Positions 1 to 8,176 of a stretch of DNA of 64,000 nucleotides are shown here, piece after piece (position 1 is the first letter of the stretch; each line of letters starts with the position of its first letter). The notes beneath the pieces are model-generated. The model ran no database searches. It saw nothing but the letters and a program-made list of their open reading frames with translations, and was not told the DNA's origin. This stretch comes from an uncultured Flavobacteriales bacterium (lineage in GTDB: Bacteria > Bacteroidota > Bacteroidia > Flavobacteriales > Flavobacteriaceae), in assembly GCA_913020155.1 (NCBI GenBank), contig CAJWBA010000003.1:1-64000 (forward strand), given 5' to 3'. A program made the translations under genes and the position numbers.

Positions 1-97
1 CTTTTCCAGGTTTAACATGAAGAAATTCAATTATTTTGAAGATGTCATTATTATATTTAATGCATAGACCTTTTCTAATGTCAGAAGATGATGCCAT
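1..97 (-). CDS. efp: Elongation factor P, N-terminal part (cut by window edge)
   Basis: EF-P binds the ribosome between the P and E sites and relieves stalling at polyproline stretches. Only the first 32 codons lie in the window, starting at an ATG at 97-95. They read MASSSDIRKGLCIKY followed by NNDIFKIIEFLHVKPGK, which is the conserved start of the KOW-like domain I; the gene runs off the left edge. It begins 9 bp after the lpxA stop, so it is the last visible gene of the lpx unit. The lpx-efp order is familiar in Flavobacteriia. The lysine that is modified in some EF-Ps should lie close to the edge and cannot be assessed with its context. Confidence 0.9.
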   Translation of the reverse strand, partial: MASSSDIRKGLCIKYNNDIFKIIEFLHVKPGK

Positions 98-106
98 ATT
101 TGAATT

Positions 107-892
107 TTAATTTTTTTGAAAGTAGCCTTTCATGATTCCCCTTTGTGAGTCTTTGATGAATTGTAAGATTTCATCTCGTTCTCGAGTAACTTCCATTTCA
201 GCTTCAAGGATTTCTGCTGCTTGGGTAGTATTGTAGTTTTTTTGGTACAGTATTCTGTAAATGTTTTGAATCTCTCTAATTTTTCCAGCCGAAAACCCTC
301 TGCGTCTCAATCCTACAGAATTGATTCCTACATAAGATAAAGGTTCACGGGCAGCTTTTACAAATGGTGGAACATCTTTACGCACCAATGAACCTCCAGA
401 GATAAATGCATGATCTCCGATTGAACAAAATTGGTGAATTGCTGTCATTCCAGCTAATATAACATGATTACCAACATTAATGTGTCCGGCTAGTGTACTG
501 TTGTTTGAAAAGATGCAATGGTTCCCAACGATGCAGTCATGGGCAATGTGCGAATAGGCCATAATCAAGCAATTGGTACCTATGACGGTTTGTTGGCGAT
601 CCGTAGTCCCTCTGTTAATGGTAACACATTCTCGAATAGTAGTATTATTTCCGATAATGGTTAGGGTTTCTTCTCCTGCGTATTTTAAATCTTGTGGTGG
701 AGCAGATATTACTGCTCCAGAATAAACATTACAGTTTTTTCCAATTCTTGCACCTTCCATTATAGTTACGTTTGAACCAATCCATGTTCCCTCTCCAATA
801 ATGACATTGTTGCTGATAGAAACGAAAGGCTCAATTACTACGTTATTTGCAATTTTGGCTCCAGGGTGAACGTAAGCTAAGGGTTGATTCAT
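107..892 (-). CDS. lpxA: UDP-N-acetylglucosamine O-acyltransferase
   Basis: First enzyme of lipid A synthesis: it moves a 3-hydroxyacyl chain from ACP to UDP-GlcNAc in the cytoplasm. The 261-residue protein has the expected length. Its first two thirds are hexapeptide repeats of a left-handed beta-helix (many I/V-G-x-x repeats, residues 8-190). The catalytic histidine sits in the segment SHIAHDCIVGN. The C-terminal third is helical, as in the LpxA trimer family. The ATG overlaps the stop of lpxC/fabZ by 4 bp (ATGA), indicating translational coupling. The neighbours lpxD and lpxC/fabZ confirm LpxA rather than another hexapeptide acyltransferase. Confidence 0.96.
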   Translation of the reverse strand: MNQPLAYVHPGAKIANNVVIEPFVSISNNVIIGEGTWIGSNVTIMEGARIGKNCNVYSGAVISAPPQDLKYAGEETLTIIGNNTTIRECVTINRGTTDRQQTVIGTNCLIMAYSHIAHDCIVGNHCIFSNNSTLAGHINVGNHVILAGMTAIHQFCSIGDHAFISGGSLVRKDVPPFVKAAREPLSYVGINSVGLRRRGFSAGKIREIQNIYRILYQKNYNTTQAAEILEAEMEVTRERDEILQFIKDSQRGIMKGYFQKN

Positions 893-2295
893 AAGCTGTC
901 TTTTCTAACAATTTGTGCCATTAATTCTCCTTCGGTGGTAATTTTACCGTTAGCAAAGGTATAACCTTTCATGTGACAAATCCCTCTTCTTATCGGTGTA
1001 ATTAGTTTCAATTTAAAAATCAAGGTATCACCAGGATGTACTGGATTTTTAAATTTAACGTTATCAATTTTCATGAAAAGAGTCAAATAGTTCTCTGGAT
1101 CAGGAACTGTATTGAGCACTAATACACCCCCAACTTGCGCCATTGCTTCTACTTGTAAAACCCCAGGCATTACAGGTGCACCCGGAAAATGACCAACAAA
1201 AAAAGGTTCATTCATCGTTACATTTTTCAATCCAATAACGTGGGATTTAGAGAGTTCAAAAATTTTGTCTACCAATAAAAATGGTGGCCTGTGAGGCAAT
1301 ATTTTCATAATGTCATTGACATTCAATAATGGAGTTTGATTGATGTCAATGGATGGAGCGTTTAAGCGCTTCTCTTGTTTTATAATTTTTGAAAGTTTTC
1401 GTGCAAATTCTACATTTACTTTATGACCGGGTTTACGAGCAATTATTTTCCCTCTAATCCGTTTTCCCACTAAAGCTAAATCTCCAATTACGTCCAATAG
1501 CTTGTGACGTGCAGCTTCATTGGGATAATGCAAAGATAAATTATCAAGAATACCATTTGGCTGAACAGATATTTTGGTTTTGTTGAATGCTTTTTTCAAA
1601 CGAGCCATCGTTTCATCTGACAATGCCTTATCAACATAAACAATAGCATTATTTAAATCTCCCCCCTGAATTAACCCATTTTCTAGAAGCATTTCCAATT
1701 CATGAAGAAAACTAAAGGTTCTTGATGAGGATATTTCTTCTACGTAATCGCTTAAATTTTCTAAAGTTGCATTTTGAGTACCAAGAACTTTTGTTCCAAA
1801 ATCAACCATTGTTGTTATTTGATAGTTATCCCAAGGGATTAAGGTCATTTCACTTCCAGATTCTTCATCTCTGTAATGAATTACTTCTTTTACGATGTAT
1901 TCGTCTCTGTTTTCTTTAAGGATTTTCTTTTTTGCTTTTTGTAACGATTCTACAAAATACTTTGAGGATCCGTCCATAATAGGAGGTTCAGGAGCACTTA
2001 GCTCGATAATACAGTTATCAATTTCAAGCCCAACTAAAGCAGATAAAACATGCTCAGATGTTTGAATTTTAATATTTTTTTTTTCAAGGTTTGTCCCTCT
2101 TTGTGTGTCCGTTACATACTGAACATCTGCCTCAATAGATGGTTTTCCTTTAAGATCAGTTCTAACAAAAATATATCCGGTATTTGCAGGGGCAGGTTTG
2201 AATGTTAAAATAACATTTTCACCCGTATGCAAACCAACTCCCTCAAGGGTTACTTCTCGGGCTATTGTTGTCTGTAAAGATGGATTACTTTCCAT
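889..2295 (-). CDS. lpxC/fabZ: Bifunctional LpxC deacetylase / FabZ dehydratase fusion
   Basis: One 468-residue chain carries two enzymes. Residues 1 to about 305 are LpxC, the zinc deacetylase that commits UDP-acyl-GlcNAc to lipid A. Its zinc ligands are visible as His82 in TSEHVLSALVG and the His and Asp of HKLLDVIGDLAL. Residues from about 325 to the end are FabZ, the hotdog-fold 3-hydroxyacyl-ACP dehydratase, with the motif LPHRPPFLLVDKI, the catalytic His in GHFPGAPVMPG and the Glu in QVEAMAQ. The fusion is characteristic of Bacteroidota. Placing both activities in one chain may tie the 3-hydroxyacyl-ACP pool to lipid A flux. The start overlaps the 3' end of lpxD by 11 bp. No active-site residue appears lost in either half. 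Confidence 0.97.
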   Translation of the reverse strand: MESNPSLQTTIAREVTLEGVGLHTGENVILTFKPAPANTGYIFVRTDLKGKPSIEADVQYVTDTQRGTNLEKKNIKIQTSEHVLSALVGLEIDNCIIELSAPEPPIMDGSSKYFVESLQKAKKKILKENRDEYIVKEVIHYRDEESGSEMTLIPWDNYQITTMVDFGTKVLGTQNATLENLSDYVEEISSSRTFSFLHELEMLLENGLIQGGDLNNAIVYVDKALSDETMARLKKAFNKTKISVQPNGILDNLSLHYPNEAARHKLLDVIGDLALVGKRIRGKIIARKPGHKVNVEFARKLSKIIKQEKRLNAPSIDINQTPLLNVNDIMKILPHRPPFLLVDKIFELSKSHVIGLKNVTMNEPFFVGHFPGAPVMPGVLQVEAMAQVGGVLVLNTVPDPENYLTLFMKIDNVKFKNPVHPGDTLIFKLKLITPIRRGICHMKGYTFANGKITTEGELMAQIVRKDSL

Positions 2296-3310
2296 TGATT
2301 TCTTTTTCTAATTGATTGAGGCGTTTTATGATTTCAGGGAAATTTCTAAAGTGAATGAAGGATTTACTGTAGCTTTTAAAATCAAAAGCTGGTGTCCCTT
2401 GGAGTACTTCATTGTCTTTGATGTTTCGTGTAATTCCAGTTTGACCTTGAGCTCTGACTCCATCTCCTATTTTGAGATGTCCAGATATTCCAACTTGACC
2501 TCCAATAAAACAGGATTTTCCAATTTTGGTAGAACCTGCAATACCCGTTTGAGCTGCAATTACAGTGTTGCTCCCTATTTCTACATTGTGGGCAATCTGA
2601 ATATGATTATCCAATTTAACCCCATCATTTATTATTGTAGCCCCTAAGGTAGCTCTATCTATAGTTGAGTTTGCTCCGATATCCACGTTGTTTCCAATAC
2701 GAACAATTCCCGTTTGTGGAACTTTCTTAAAGGTGCCATCATCTTGAGGAGCAAATCCAAAACCTTCAGATCCGATTACACACCCTGGATGAATTACACA
2801 ATTTTCACCTATTTCAGTCCGAGATAATATTCGAGCACCATTAAGAATAATTGAACCAGCTCCTATGGTAACACCTTCCCCAATAAACACCTGAGTATGT
2901 ATTTTTACATTTTTCCCGAATTTGGTGTTTTTCTTTATTACGGAAAACTCTCCAACATAACAAGACTCATCCAAAACCACACTTTCGTGAATAGAGACAT
3001 GCTGTGAAATCCCTTTTTCATGAGATTCTTTGGTATTGTAGTACTCCAATAAAGTAGAAAAAGCTTGGTATGGGTCTGGAACTCTTACTAAAGTAGAAAT
3101 TATTTCCTTCTCCAATACAAAATCCTTGTTTATGATAACAATTGATGCGTTGGTTTTGTAAAGGAAGGGGTTGTATTTTTCGTTGGCCAAAAAGGTAAGT
3201 GACCCTGCTGTTCCCTCCTCTATCTTGGAAAGTTTATGAACTTCTACATTAGGGTTCCCTTCGATACGTCCATCCAATAAACCAGCAATTTGTTTAGCGG
3301 TAAATTTCAT
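2285..3310 (-). CDS. lpxD: UDP-3-O-(3-hydroxyacyl)glucosamine N-acyltransferase
   Basis: Third step of lipid A synthesis: it adds the second 3-hydroxyacyl chain to the 2-amino group exposed by LpxC. The 341-residue protein has an N-terminal uridine-binding domain (residues 1 to about 100), a long hexapeptide beta-helix (about 105-300) and a short C-terminal helix. The catalytic His is in the segment LDNHIQIAHNVEIG, the position used throughout LpxD. It starts 24 bp after the stop of the HD phosphohydrolase gene and overlaps lpxC/fabZ, so it is co-transcribed with both. Length, motif and neighbours agree. Confidence 0.97.
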   Translation of the reverse strand: MKFTAKQIAGLLDGRIEGNPNVEVHKLSKIEEGTAGSLTFLANEKYNPFLYKTNASIVIINKDFVLEKEIISTLVRVPDPYQAFSTLLEYYNTKESHEKGISQHVSIHESVVLDESCYVGEFSVIKKNTKFGKNVKIHTQVFIGEGVTIGAGSIILNGARILSRTEIGENCVIHPGCVIGSEGFGFAPQDDGTFKKVPQTGIVRIGNNVDIGANSTIDRATLGATIINDGVKLDNHIQIAHNVEIGSNTVIAAQTGIAGSTKIGKSCFIGGQVGISGHLKIGDGVRAQGQTGITRNIKDNEVLQGTPAFDFKSYSKSFIHFRNFPEIIKRLNQLEKEINGK

Positions 3311-3334
3311 TCTTGCAAAAGTATAAAAATAACC

Positions 3335-4558
3335 TTACAAACTCGGCTTTGCAAAGCATAGATAAAATTTTGATTCAATATTTGAAAATGAATTCCCAAT
3401 GAACAGCTCCGATTGCTCTTGTAAAGAACTCACTTGACCTGATTTTTTTAAAATCTTAATAGTCTTATTTTCAGGCACATAGGCTTGATTGAAAATACTA
3501 CCCGTAAAAACATAGTTATCTAGTTGCTCTGAGTTTAATTTCCATGTATGTAGAAGAGCTTTTTTTTCTAAAATTTCAGTTTCACTGAAAGGACTATTCT
3601 GTAAGCAAATTTTTAACAAATTCCGATTCAATATTCTACTCGACAAGTCCTTCAAAACAAAATCAGAGTGATGTTGCCATTCTTTTATAGATGATATGAT
3701 GTCATAATCATCCAATAACGAAAATCTATACAGAAGTTCTTCTGAATCTATTGCACTAATATTATGGTTTAAAAAGAAAGTTAATGATTTCGGGGTATTT
3801 AACTCTACTCCTTCTTTGAAAAGTTTACGAACATGGATTAATAAACGTTCCAAAAGAAGCTCACCAACCAAACTGGTTTTATGTAAATATACTTGCCAAT
3901 ACATCAAGCGACGAGCAATTAAAAATTTTTCAACGGAGTGCATACCCTTTTCTTCAATTACCAATTCATCATCTATTACATTGAACATGGTTATGATACG
4001 TTCTGAATTGATGTTACCTTCTGTTGCTGCAGTGTAAAAACTATCTCGTTTGAGGTAATCCATTCGATCCAGATCGATTTGTCCAGAAACCAACTGATAC
4101 ATAAATCTACGGTGATATTGATTTTGAAAGATTGAAATGGCAAGGGTCAATTGCCCATCGAATTCTTTATTTAAGGACGACATAAATTGAAGAGATAGCG
4201 ACTCGTGGTTTACTCCTTTTACGAGTGAGTTTTCCATTGCATGCGAAAATGGACCATGTCCTACGTCATGAAGCAAAATTGCTATTTGCATCGCAAGAGC
4301 TTCATTATTGTTGATAGAAACTCCTTTTTCTCGAAGAATTCCAATAGTTTTTTGCATCAGATGGAGACATCCCAAGGCATGTTCAAAGCGACTATGTCTT
4401 GCTCCAGGATAAACCAAAGAAGAAAGCCCCATTTGAGTAATTCTTCTTAGGCGTTGAAAAAACGGATGCTCCAATAATTTAAAAATTATTGGAGCATTAA
4501 TGTGAATAAATCCGTAAATTGGATCGTTTAAAAGGGTCAATTTTTGATTTATTTTCAA
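3335..4558 (-). CDS. HD-domain phosphohydrolase (SAMHD1/dGTPase-like)
   Basis: A cytosolic metal-dependent phosphohydrolase of the HD superfamily, SAMHD1/deoxynucleotide triphosphohydrolase-like branch. Signatures are HSRFEHALGCLHLM, the HD pair in ILLHDVGHGPFSHAME, and the downstream segment QIDLDRMDYLKRDS with the last metal aspartate. The reading frame stays open to 4663, but that longer version would overlap porX on the other strand and begins with unrelated residues. I chose a TTG at 4558 (407 residues), because homologous proteins begin close to the NDPIYGFI segment and because a good promoter (TACATTTG, 4573-4580) ends 14 nt before it. The gene leads the lpxD-lpxC/fabZ-lpxA-efp unit. 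The natural substrate is not visible from sequence; a dNTP is the family-based guess. Confidence 0.88.
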   Translation of the reverse strand: MKINQKLTLLNDPIYGFIHINAPIIFKLLEHPFFQRLRRITQMGLSSLVYPGARHSRFEHALGCLHLMQKTIGILREKGVSINNNEALAMQIAILLHDVGHGPFSHAMENSLVKGVNHESLSLQFMSSLNKEFDGQLTLAISIFQNQYHRRFMYQLVSGQIDLDRMDYLKRDSFYTAATEGNINSERIITMFNVIDDELVIEEKGMHSVEKFLIARRLMYWQVYLHKTSLVGELLLERLLIHVRKLFKEGVELNTPKSLTFFLNHNISAIDSEELLYRFSLLDDYDIISSIKEWQHHSDFVLKDLSSRILNRNLLKICLQNSPFSETEILEKKALLHTWKLNSEQLDNYVFTGSIFNQAYVPENKTIKILKKSGQVSSLQEQSELFIGNSFSNIESKFYLCFAKPSL

Positions 4559-4572
4559 ACTTCTTGTTTTTA

Positions 4573-4602
4573 CAAATGTAATGAATCTACAACCAATACA
4601 AA
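4573..4602 (-). promoter_or_regulatory. Bacteroidota-type promoter for the HD-lpxD-lpxC/fabZ-lpxA-efp unit
   Basis: On the minus strand TTTG (4599-4602), an 18-nt spacer and TACATTTG (4573-4580) match the Bacteroidota -33/-7 consensus (TTTG, about 17-21 nt, TAnnTTTG). The -7 box abuts the porX start codon and the -33 box lies inside codons 7-8 of porX on the opposite strand. Transcription would start about 8-10 nt before the TTG start of the HD gene. Confidence 0.65.
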
Positions 4603-6146
4603 TCTTATGGGTCGACGATGAAGTTGACCTTCTAAAACCACACATTCTTTTTCTCCTCGACAAAGGATATCAAGTAACAGCCTGTAACAATGGACTTGAA
4701 GCTATTGAACTTGTTCAAAAGAATTTGTACGAAGCGGTGCTATTAGATGAAAACATGCCCGGACTAAGTGGACTAGAAACGCTATCTCATTTGAAAAGCA
4801 AGAAACCAAAGCTTCCAGTAATCATGGTTACCAAAAATGAAGAGGAACACATTATGGAAGATGCTATTGGTTCTAAGATATCGGATTACCTTATTAAGCC
4901 TGTTAATCCAAATCAAATACTGCTGTCCCTAAAGAAAAACTTATTGGATAAGAATTTAATTGCTGAGAAGACTACTCGGAATTATCAGCAAGAATTCCAA
5001 AAAATAAGTTTAGAGTTAATGGACTTGAATACTGCAGATGGATGGCAAGAATTTTATCGAAAAATGGTTTTTTGGGAGCTTGAATTAGAGTCCTTGGTGG
5101 ATAATGGAATGATCGAAATTTTTCAAAGCCAAATGAAAGAAGCAAACCAATTGTTCTCTAAGTTTATCAAACAATCTTATGAGGATTGGATGATTAAACC
5201 CGATGAAGCTCCTGAATTATCTCATCTTTTGTTTAAAAATAGAATAAAGCCTTTACTCAAAGACAACCAACCTACCCTATTACTTGTGATCGATAACCTA
5301 AGATTGGATCAATGGAAAACAATTGAGCCTTTCATAACTGACTTTTATCAAAAAGAAAAAGAAGACAGTTACTTTAGTATTCTTCCAACAGCAACTCAAT
5401 ATGCGAGAAATTCACTGTTTTCGGGCTTTACACCTTTAGAGATTTCAGAACAATACCCTCAGTGGTGGAAAAATGACCATGAAGAAGGAGGAAAAAATTT
5501 ATTTGAAAAAGAACTATTGGCAGCTCAGCTCAAACGATTCAATATCGAGGGTAAAATGAGTTATCACAAGATTTCGAATATTAAAAACGGAAAATCACTT
5601 GCTAAATCTCTTGCTGACCATAAAAGTGAAAAATTAACGGCTGTAGTTTATAATTTTGTTGATATGATTTCTCATGCTAAATCAGAAATGGAAATCATCA
5701 AAGAATTGGCTTTTGATGATAAAGCATATCGTTCTTTAACTGCTAGTTGGTTCAAAAATTCTCCTCTATTAGAAATCATTAATGCTGCAAGAGAACATAA
5801 TTATCAATTGATCATTACAACAGATCACGGTACCATAAATGTTACCCAAGCTGTTGAGGTAATCGGTGATAGAGAATCTAGCCTAAACCTGCGGTATAAA
5901 ACGGGAAGGAGTTTAACCTGCAAATCGAATAAGATTTTTGAAGTTAATGAGCCAAAAAATATAGGACTTCCCAAAATTAGTATCAACAGCAAATACATCT
6001 TTGCATTGGATTATAGCTACTTTGTTTATCCCAAAAACTACAACCATTACGCTGCTCTTTTTAACAACAGTTACCAACATGGTGGAATCTCTATGGAAGA
6101 AATAATAATCCCTTTTGTAGTTTTGCATCCGAAAAACAATATTTAA
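4581..6146 (+). CDS. porX: PorX: response regulator with PglZ-type phosphodiesterase domain
   Basis: PorX is the response-regulator half of the PorX/PorY system that controls type 9 secretion genes in Porphyromonas gingivalis; the PglZ domain is a zinc-dependent phosphodiesterase. The 521-residue protein has a receiver domain at residues 1-125, with the acidic pair Asp12-Asp13, phospho-acceptor Asp56 (VLLDENMPG) and Lys in YLIKPVNP. A helical linker follows. The C-terminal PglZ domain begins near residue 225, with metal-binding segments LLLVIDNLRLDQW and TTDHGTINV. There is no DNA-binding helix-turn-helix. The stop is followed directly by the tsaE start. No porY-like kinase gene lies in the window. 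The start is fixed by the conserved ILWVDDE motif nine residues in. Confidence 0.93.
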   Translation: MNLQPIQILWVDDEVDLLKPHILFLLDKGYQVTACNNGLEAIELVQKNLYEAVLLDENMPGLSGLETLSHLKSKKPKLPVIMVTKNEEEHIMEDAIGSKISDYLIKPVNPNQILLSLKKNLLDKNLIAEKTTRNYQQEFQKISLELMDLNTADGWQEFYRKMVFWELELESLVDNGMIEIFQSQMKEANQLFSKFIKQSYEDWMIKPDEAPELSHLLFKNRIKPLLKDNQPTLLLVIDNLRLDQWKTIEPFITDFYQKEKEDSYFSILPTATQYARNSLFSGFTPLEISEQYPQWWKNDHEEGGKNLFEKELLAAQLKRFNIEGKMSYHKISNIKNGKSLAKSLADHKSEKLTAVVYNFVDMISHAKSEMEIIKELAFDDKAYRSLTASWFKNSPLLEIINAAREHNYQLIITTDHGTINVTQAVEVIGDRESSLNLRYKTGRSLTCKSNKIFEVNEPKNIGLPKISINSKYIFALDYSYFVYPKNYNHYAALFNNSYQHGGISMEEIIIPFVVLHPKNNI

Positions 6147-6554
6147 ATGACGCAAGTTTATCGTTTGGAAGAAGCTGATTCAATAGTTCAAAAAATTTTG
6201 ACCTTTGCAAAGCATAATATTTTCCTGTTTGAAGGCCCCATAGGAGTTGGGAAAACTACTATGATCAATTCTTTTTGCAAGTATTGGAATGTAATTGATA
6301 CCGTTAGTAGTCCAACCTTTTCATTGGTAAATGAATACAAAAACGAATCCCATGAAAATATCTTTCATTTTGATTGCTACAGACTGGATTCAGAAGAAGA
6401 AGCTTTTGATTTTGGTGCAGAGGAATATCTAGATTCAGGCTCTATTTGTTTGATTGAATGGCCCAATAAAATTCAATCTTTACTTCCCGATAAAGTTCAC
6501 AGCATTCAGTTAGAATACATCGATCAAAATACCCGAAAAATTGAATTTATTTAA
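6147..6554 (+). CDS. tsaE: tRNA threonylcarbamoyladenosine biosynthesis ATPase TsaE
   Basis: TsaE (YjeE) is the small ATPase that works with TsaB, TsaC and TsaD to put the t6A modification on ANN-decoding tRNAs. The 135-residue protein has its Walker A motif GPIGVGKTT at residues 30-38, the TsaE-typical SSPTF segment, the HFDCYRL segment and the IEWP segment near the C terminus. All are diagnostic. Its ATG directly follows the porX stop with no gap, so the two are translated from one message; this pairing is common in Flavobacteriia although no functional link is obvious. Confidence 0.95.
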   Translation: MTQVYRLEEADSIVQKILTFAKHNIFLFEGPIGVGKTTMINSFCKYWNVIDTVSSPTFSLVNEYKNESHENIFHFDCYRLDSEEEAFDFGAEEYLDSGSICLIEWPNKIQSLLPDKVHSIQLEYIDQNTRKIEFI

Positions 6555-6583
6555 TCTTAAAGAATATTATTTTTACTTAAAAT

Positions 6584-6955
6584 TTGAATATGAGTTTTTT
6601 AAAAAGATTGGGGTATTATTTAGGAGGTTTTTCGGCTGGTTTAATTTTTTTAGCCTTTTTTTTTAACGGTAAAAGAACGCAGTGCAATTATGGACCTGAA
6701 GCGAGAGTGCTCAATAATCTTTCTAAAAAAGAATGGCGATATGCACAAGACATAAACCCCATTATTCTGCTAGACTCGATTAGCATTAATGCCCTTATTA
6801 ATTATGCAGATTTAGACTTTGGTTCCAGCAAAACATCAATTGACAGTTGTAAGGTGTATCAAATTGAAACTGAATTGGAATCAAAAAAATACGCTTTAAG
6901 GTTAGAGAATTGTGCAAGAATTGCGACAATTTTAAGAATAGAGCTTTTAGATTAA
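6584..6955 (+). CDS. Small membrane-anchored protein of unknown function (DUF4258-like)
   Basis: A 123-residue protein with one N-terminal hydrophobic helix (LGGFSAGLIFLAFFF, about residues 11-26) and a roughly 95-residue soluble part, most likely outside the cytoplasm. Three or four cysteines (in RTQCNYGP, DSCKVYQ and ENCARIA) are spaced as in similar proteins that follow tsaE in other flavobacteria. I associate the soluble part with DUF4258 from memory, without a search. It starts 29 bp after tsaE, so it is probably in the porX-tsaE transcript. A second ATG two codons downstream is equally possible as start. No function can be assigned. Confidence 0.75.
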   Translation: MNMSFLKRLGYYLGGFSAGLIFLAFFFNGKRTQCNYGPEARVLNNLSKKEWRYAQDINPIILLDSISINALINYADLDFGSSKTSIDSCKVYQIETELESKKYALRLENCARIATILRIELLD

Positions 6956-7078
6956 TTACTTTCTGTTTTTATTCTCAAAAAAAGCCGCCCAAAAATCGGA
7001 CTGCCCTTTTATAAATGAAAATAGTGTTTTATTAATCTAGGGCTTCTTAAACATGTGTTTTTACTTAAATAAAATCCT

Positions 7079-7086
7079 TATTTTTA
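7079..7086 (+). promoter_or_regulatory. Probable -7 promoter element for aroB
   Basis: TATTTTTA matches TAnnTTTG at seven of eight positions. It ends exactly 14 nt before the TTG proposed as the aroB start, the same spacing seen for the HD gene and panB. No convincing -33 box was found. Confidence 0.4.
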
Positions 7087-7100
7087 CAAAAAATAAAATT

Positions 7101-8174
7101 TTGAGAAAATCCATTTCTTCCAAGGAATACAATATTGAATTCACTGATAAACAGTATCTTATATTAAACAATTTTATAAAAAATCATCAATATTCTTCTG
7201 TTTTTATTCTTGTAGACAGCAATACTGAGGAACTTTGTTTGCAAAATTTTTTAAGTGAATTTAGTACAGAAAAACCTCTCGAAATTATTTCAATAGATGT
7301 GGGTGAGTTAAACAAACACATTGAAACTTGTTCTGGAGTTTGGGAAGCACTTTCTGAGTTGGGAGCAGATCGTAAGAGTTTATTGATTAATCTAGGTGGT
7401 GGTATGGTAACAGATCTTGGTGGTTTTGTTGCATCAACATTTAAAAGAGGAATAGATTTCATAAACATCCCTACTACTCTACTATCAATGGTTGATGCTT
7501 CTGTTGGAGGTAAGACTGGGGTTAATTTAGGAGCTTTAAAGAATCAGGTTGGTGTAATTGTAAACCCTAAAATGGTTTTGATTGACTCCCAATATCTAAA
7601 TACACTTCCTTCGGAAGAATATAGGAGTGGATATGCTGAAATGTTGAAACATGGATTGATTCATGATAAAACGTACTGGGATAAACTTTCAAATTTCAAA
7701 AAGATCAGTACGGATGAAATTAAAGAATTGATTTATCATTCTGTAGGCATAAAAAATCAAGTTGTTTTAAAGGATCCCTACGAGTATGGAACTCGAAAAA
7801 TACTTAATTTTGGCCATACACTTGGACATGCTATTGAATCTTTTTGCTTGACTGATAAAAAAACAACTACTCTTCTTCACGGTGAGGCAATTGCCATAGG
7901 AATGATTCTAGAAGCTTATCTCTCAACCCAATTAACCGGTTTCAGTTCTGATCAATGTAATAATATTAAAGAAGTTTTTGATTCAATTTACCCTAAGTTA
8001 GATTTTACCAAAAAGAATATTAATGCAATACTTGAACTTTTACAGTATGACAAAAAGAACAGTCACGGAAAAATTAAGTTTGTTCTTTTAGAAACCATTG
8101 GTAAGGCTGCAATTGATGTTGAAGTACCTGATGAATTATTTCTAAAAGCATTTCAATATTATATTGAGAAATAG
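7101..8174 (+). CDS. aroB: 3-dehydroquinate synthase
   Basis: Second step of the shikimate pathway: NAD- and metal-dependent cyclisation of DAHP to 3-dehydroquinate. The glycine-rich NAD-binding segment LINLGGGMVTDLGGF, the substrate segment IPTTLLSMVDASVGGKTG, and the metal ligands in NFGHTLGHAIE and LLHGEAIAIGM are all present. The frame is open from an ATG at 7053 (373 residues), but those extra residues (MCFYLNKILIFTKNK) do not resemble AroB, and a probable promoter box lies inside them. I therefore prefer TTG at 7101 (357 residues, normal for AroB). It runs convergently into ppc with only 2 bp between the stops. Confidence 0.93.
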   Translation: MRKSISSKEYNIEFTDKQYLILNNFIKNHQYSSVFILVDSNTEELCLQNFLSEFSTEKPLEIISIDVGELNKHIETCSGVWEALSELGADRKSLLINLGGGMVTDLGGFVASTFKRGIDFINIPTTLLSMVDASVGGKTGVNLGALKNQVGVIVNPKMVLIDSQYLNTLPSEEYRSGYAEMLKHGLIHDKTYWDKLSNFKKISTDEIKELIYHSVGIKNQVVLKDPYEYGTRKILNFGHTLGHAIESFCLTDKKTTTLLHGEAIAIGMILEAYLSTQLTGFSSDQCNNIKEVFDSIYPKLDFTKKNINAILELLQYDKKNSHGKIKFVLLETIGKAAIDVEVPDELFLKAFQYYIEK

Positions 8175-8176
8175 TT

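Noticed and set aside
6985..7015. Possible terminator after the small anchored protein gene
   Set aside because: The GC-rich patch GCCGCCC...GGACTGCCC followed by T's does not form a convincing hairpin.
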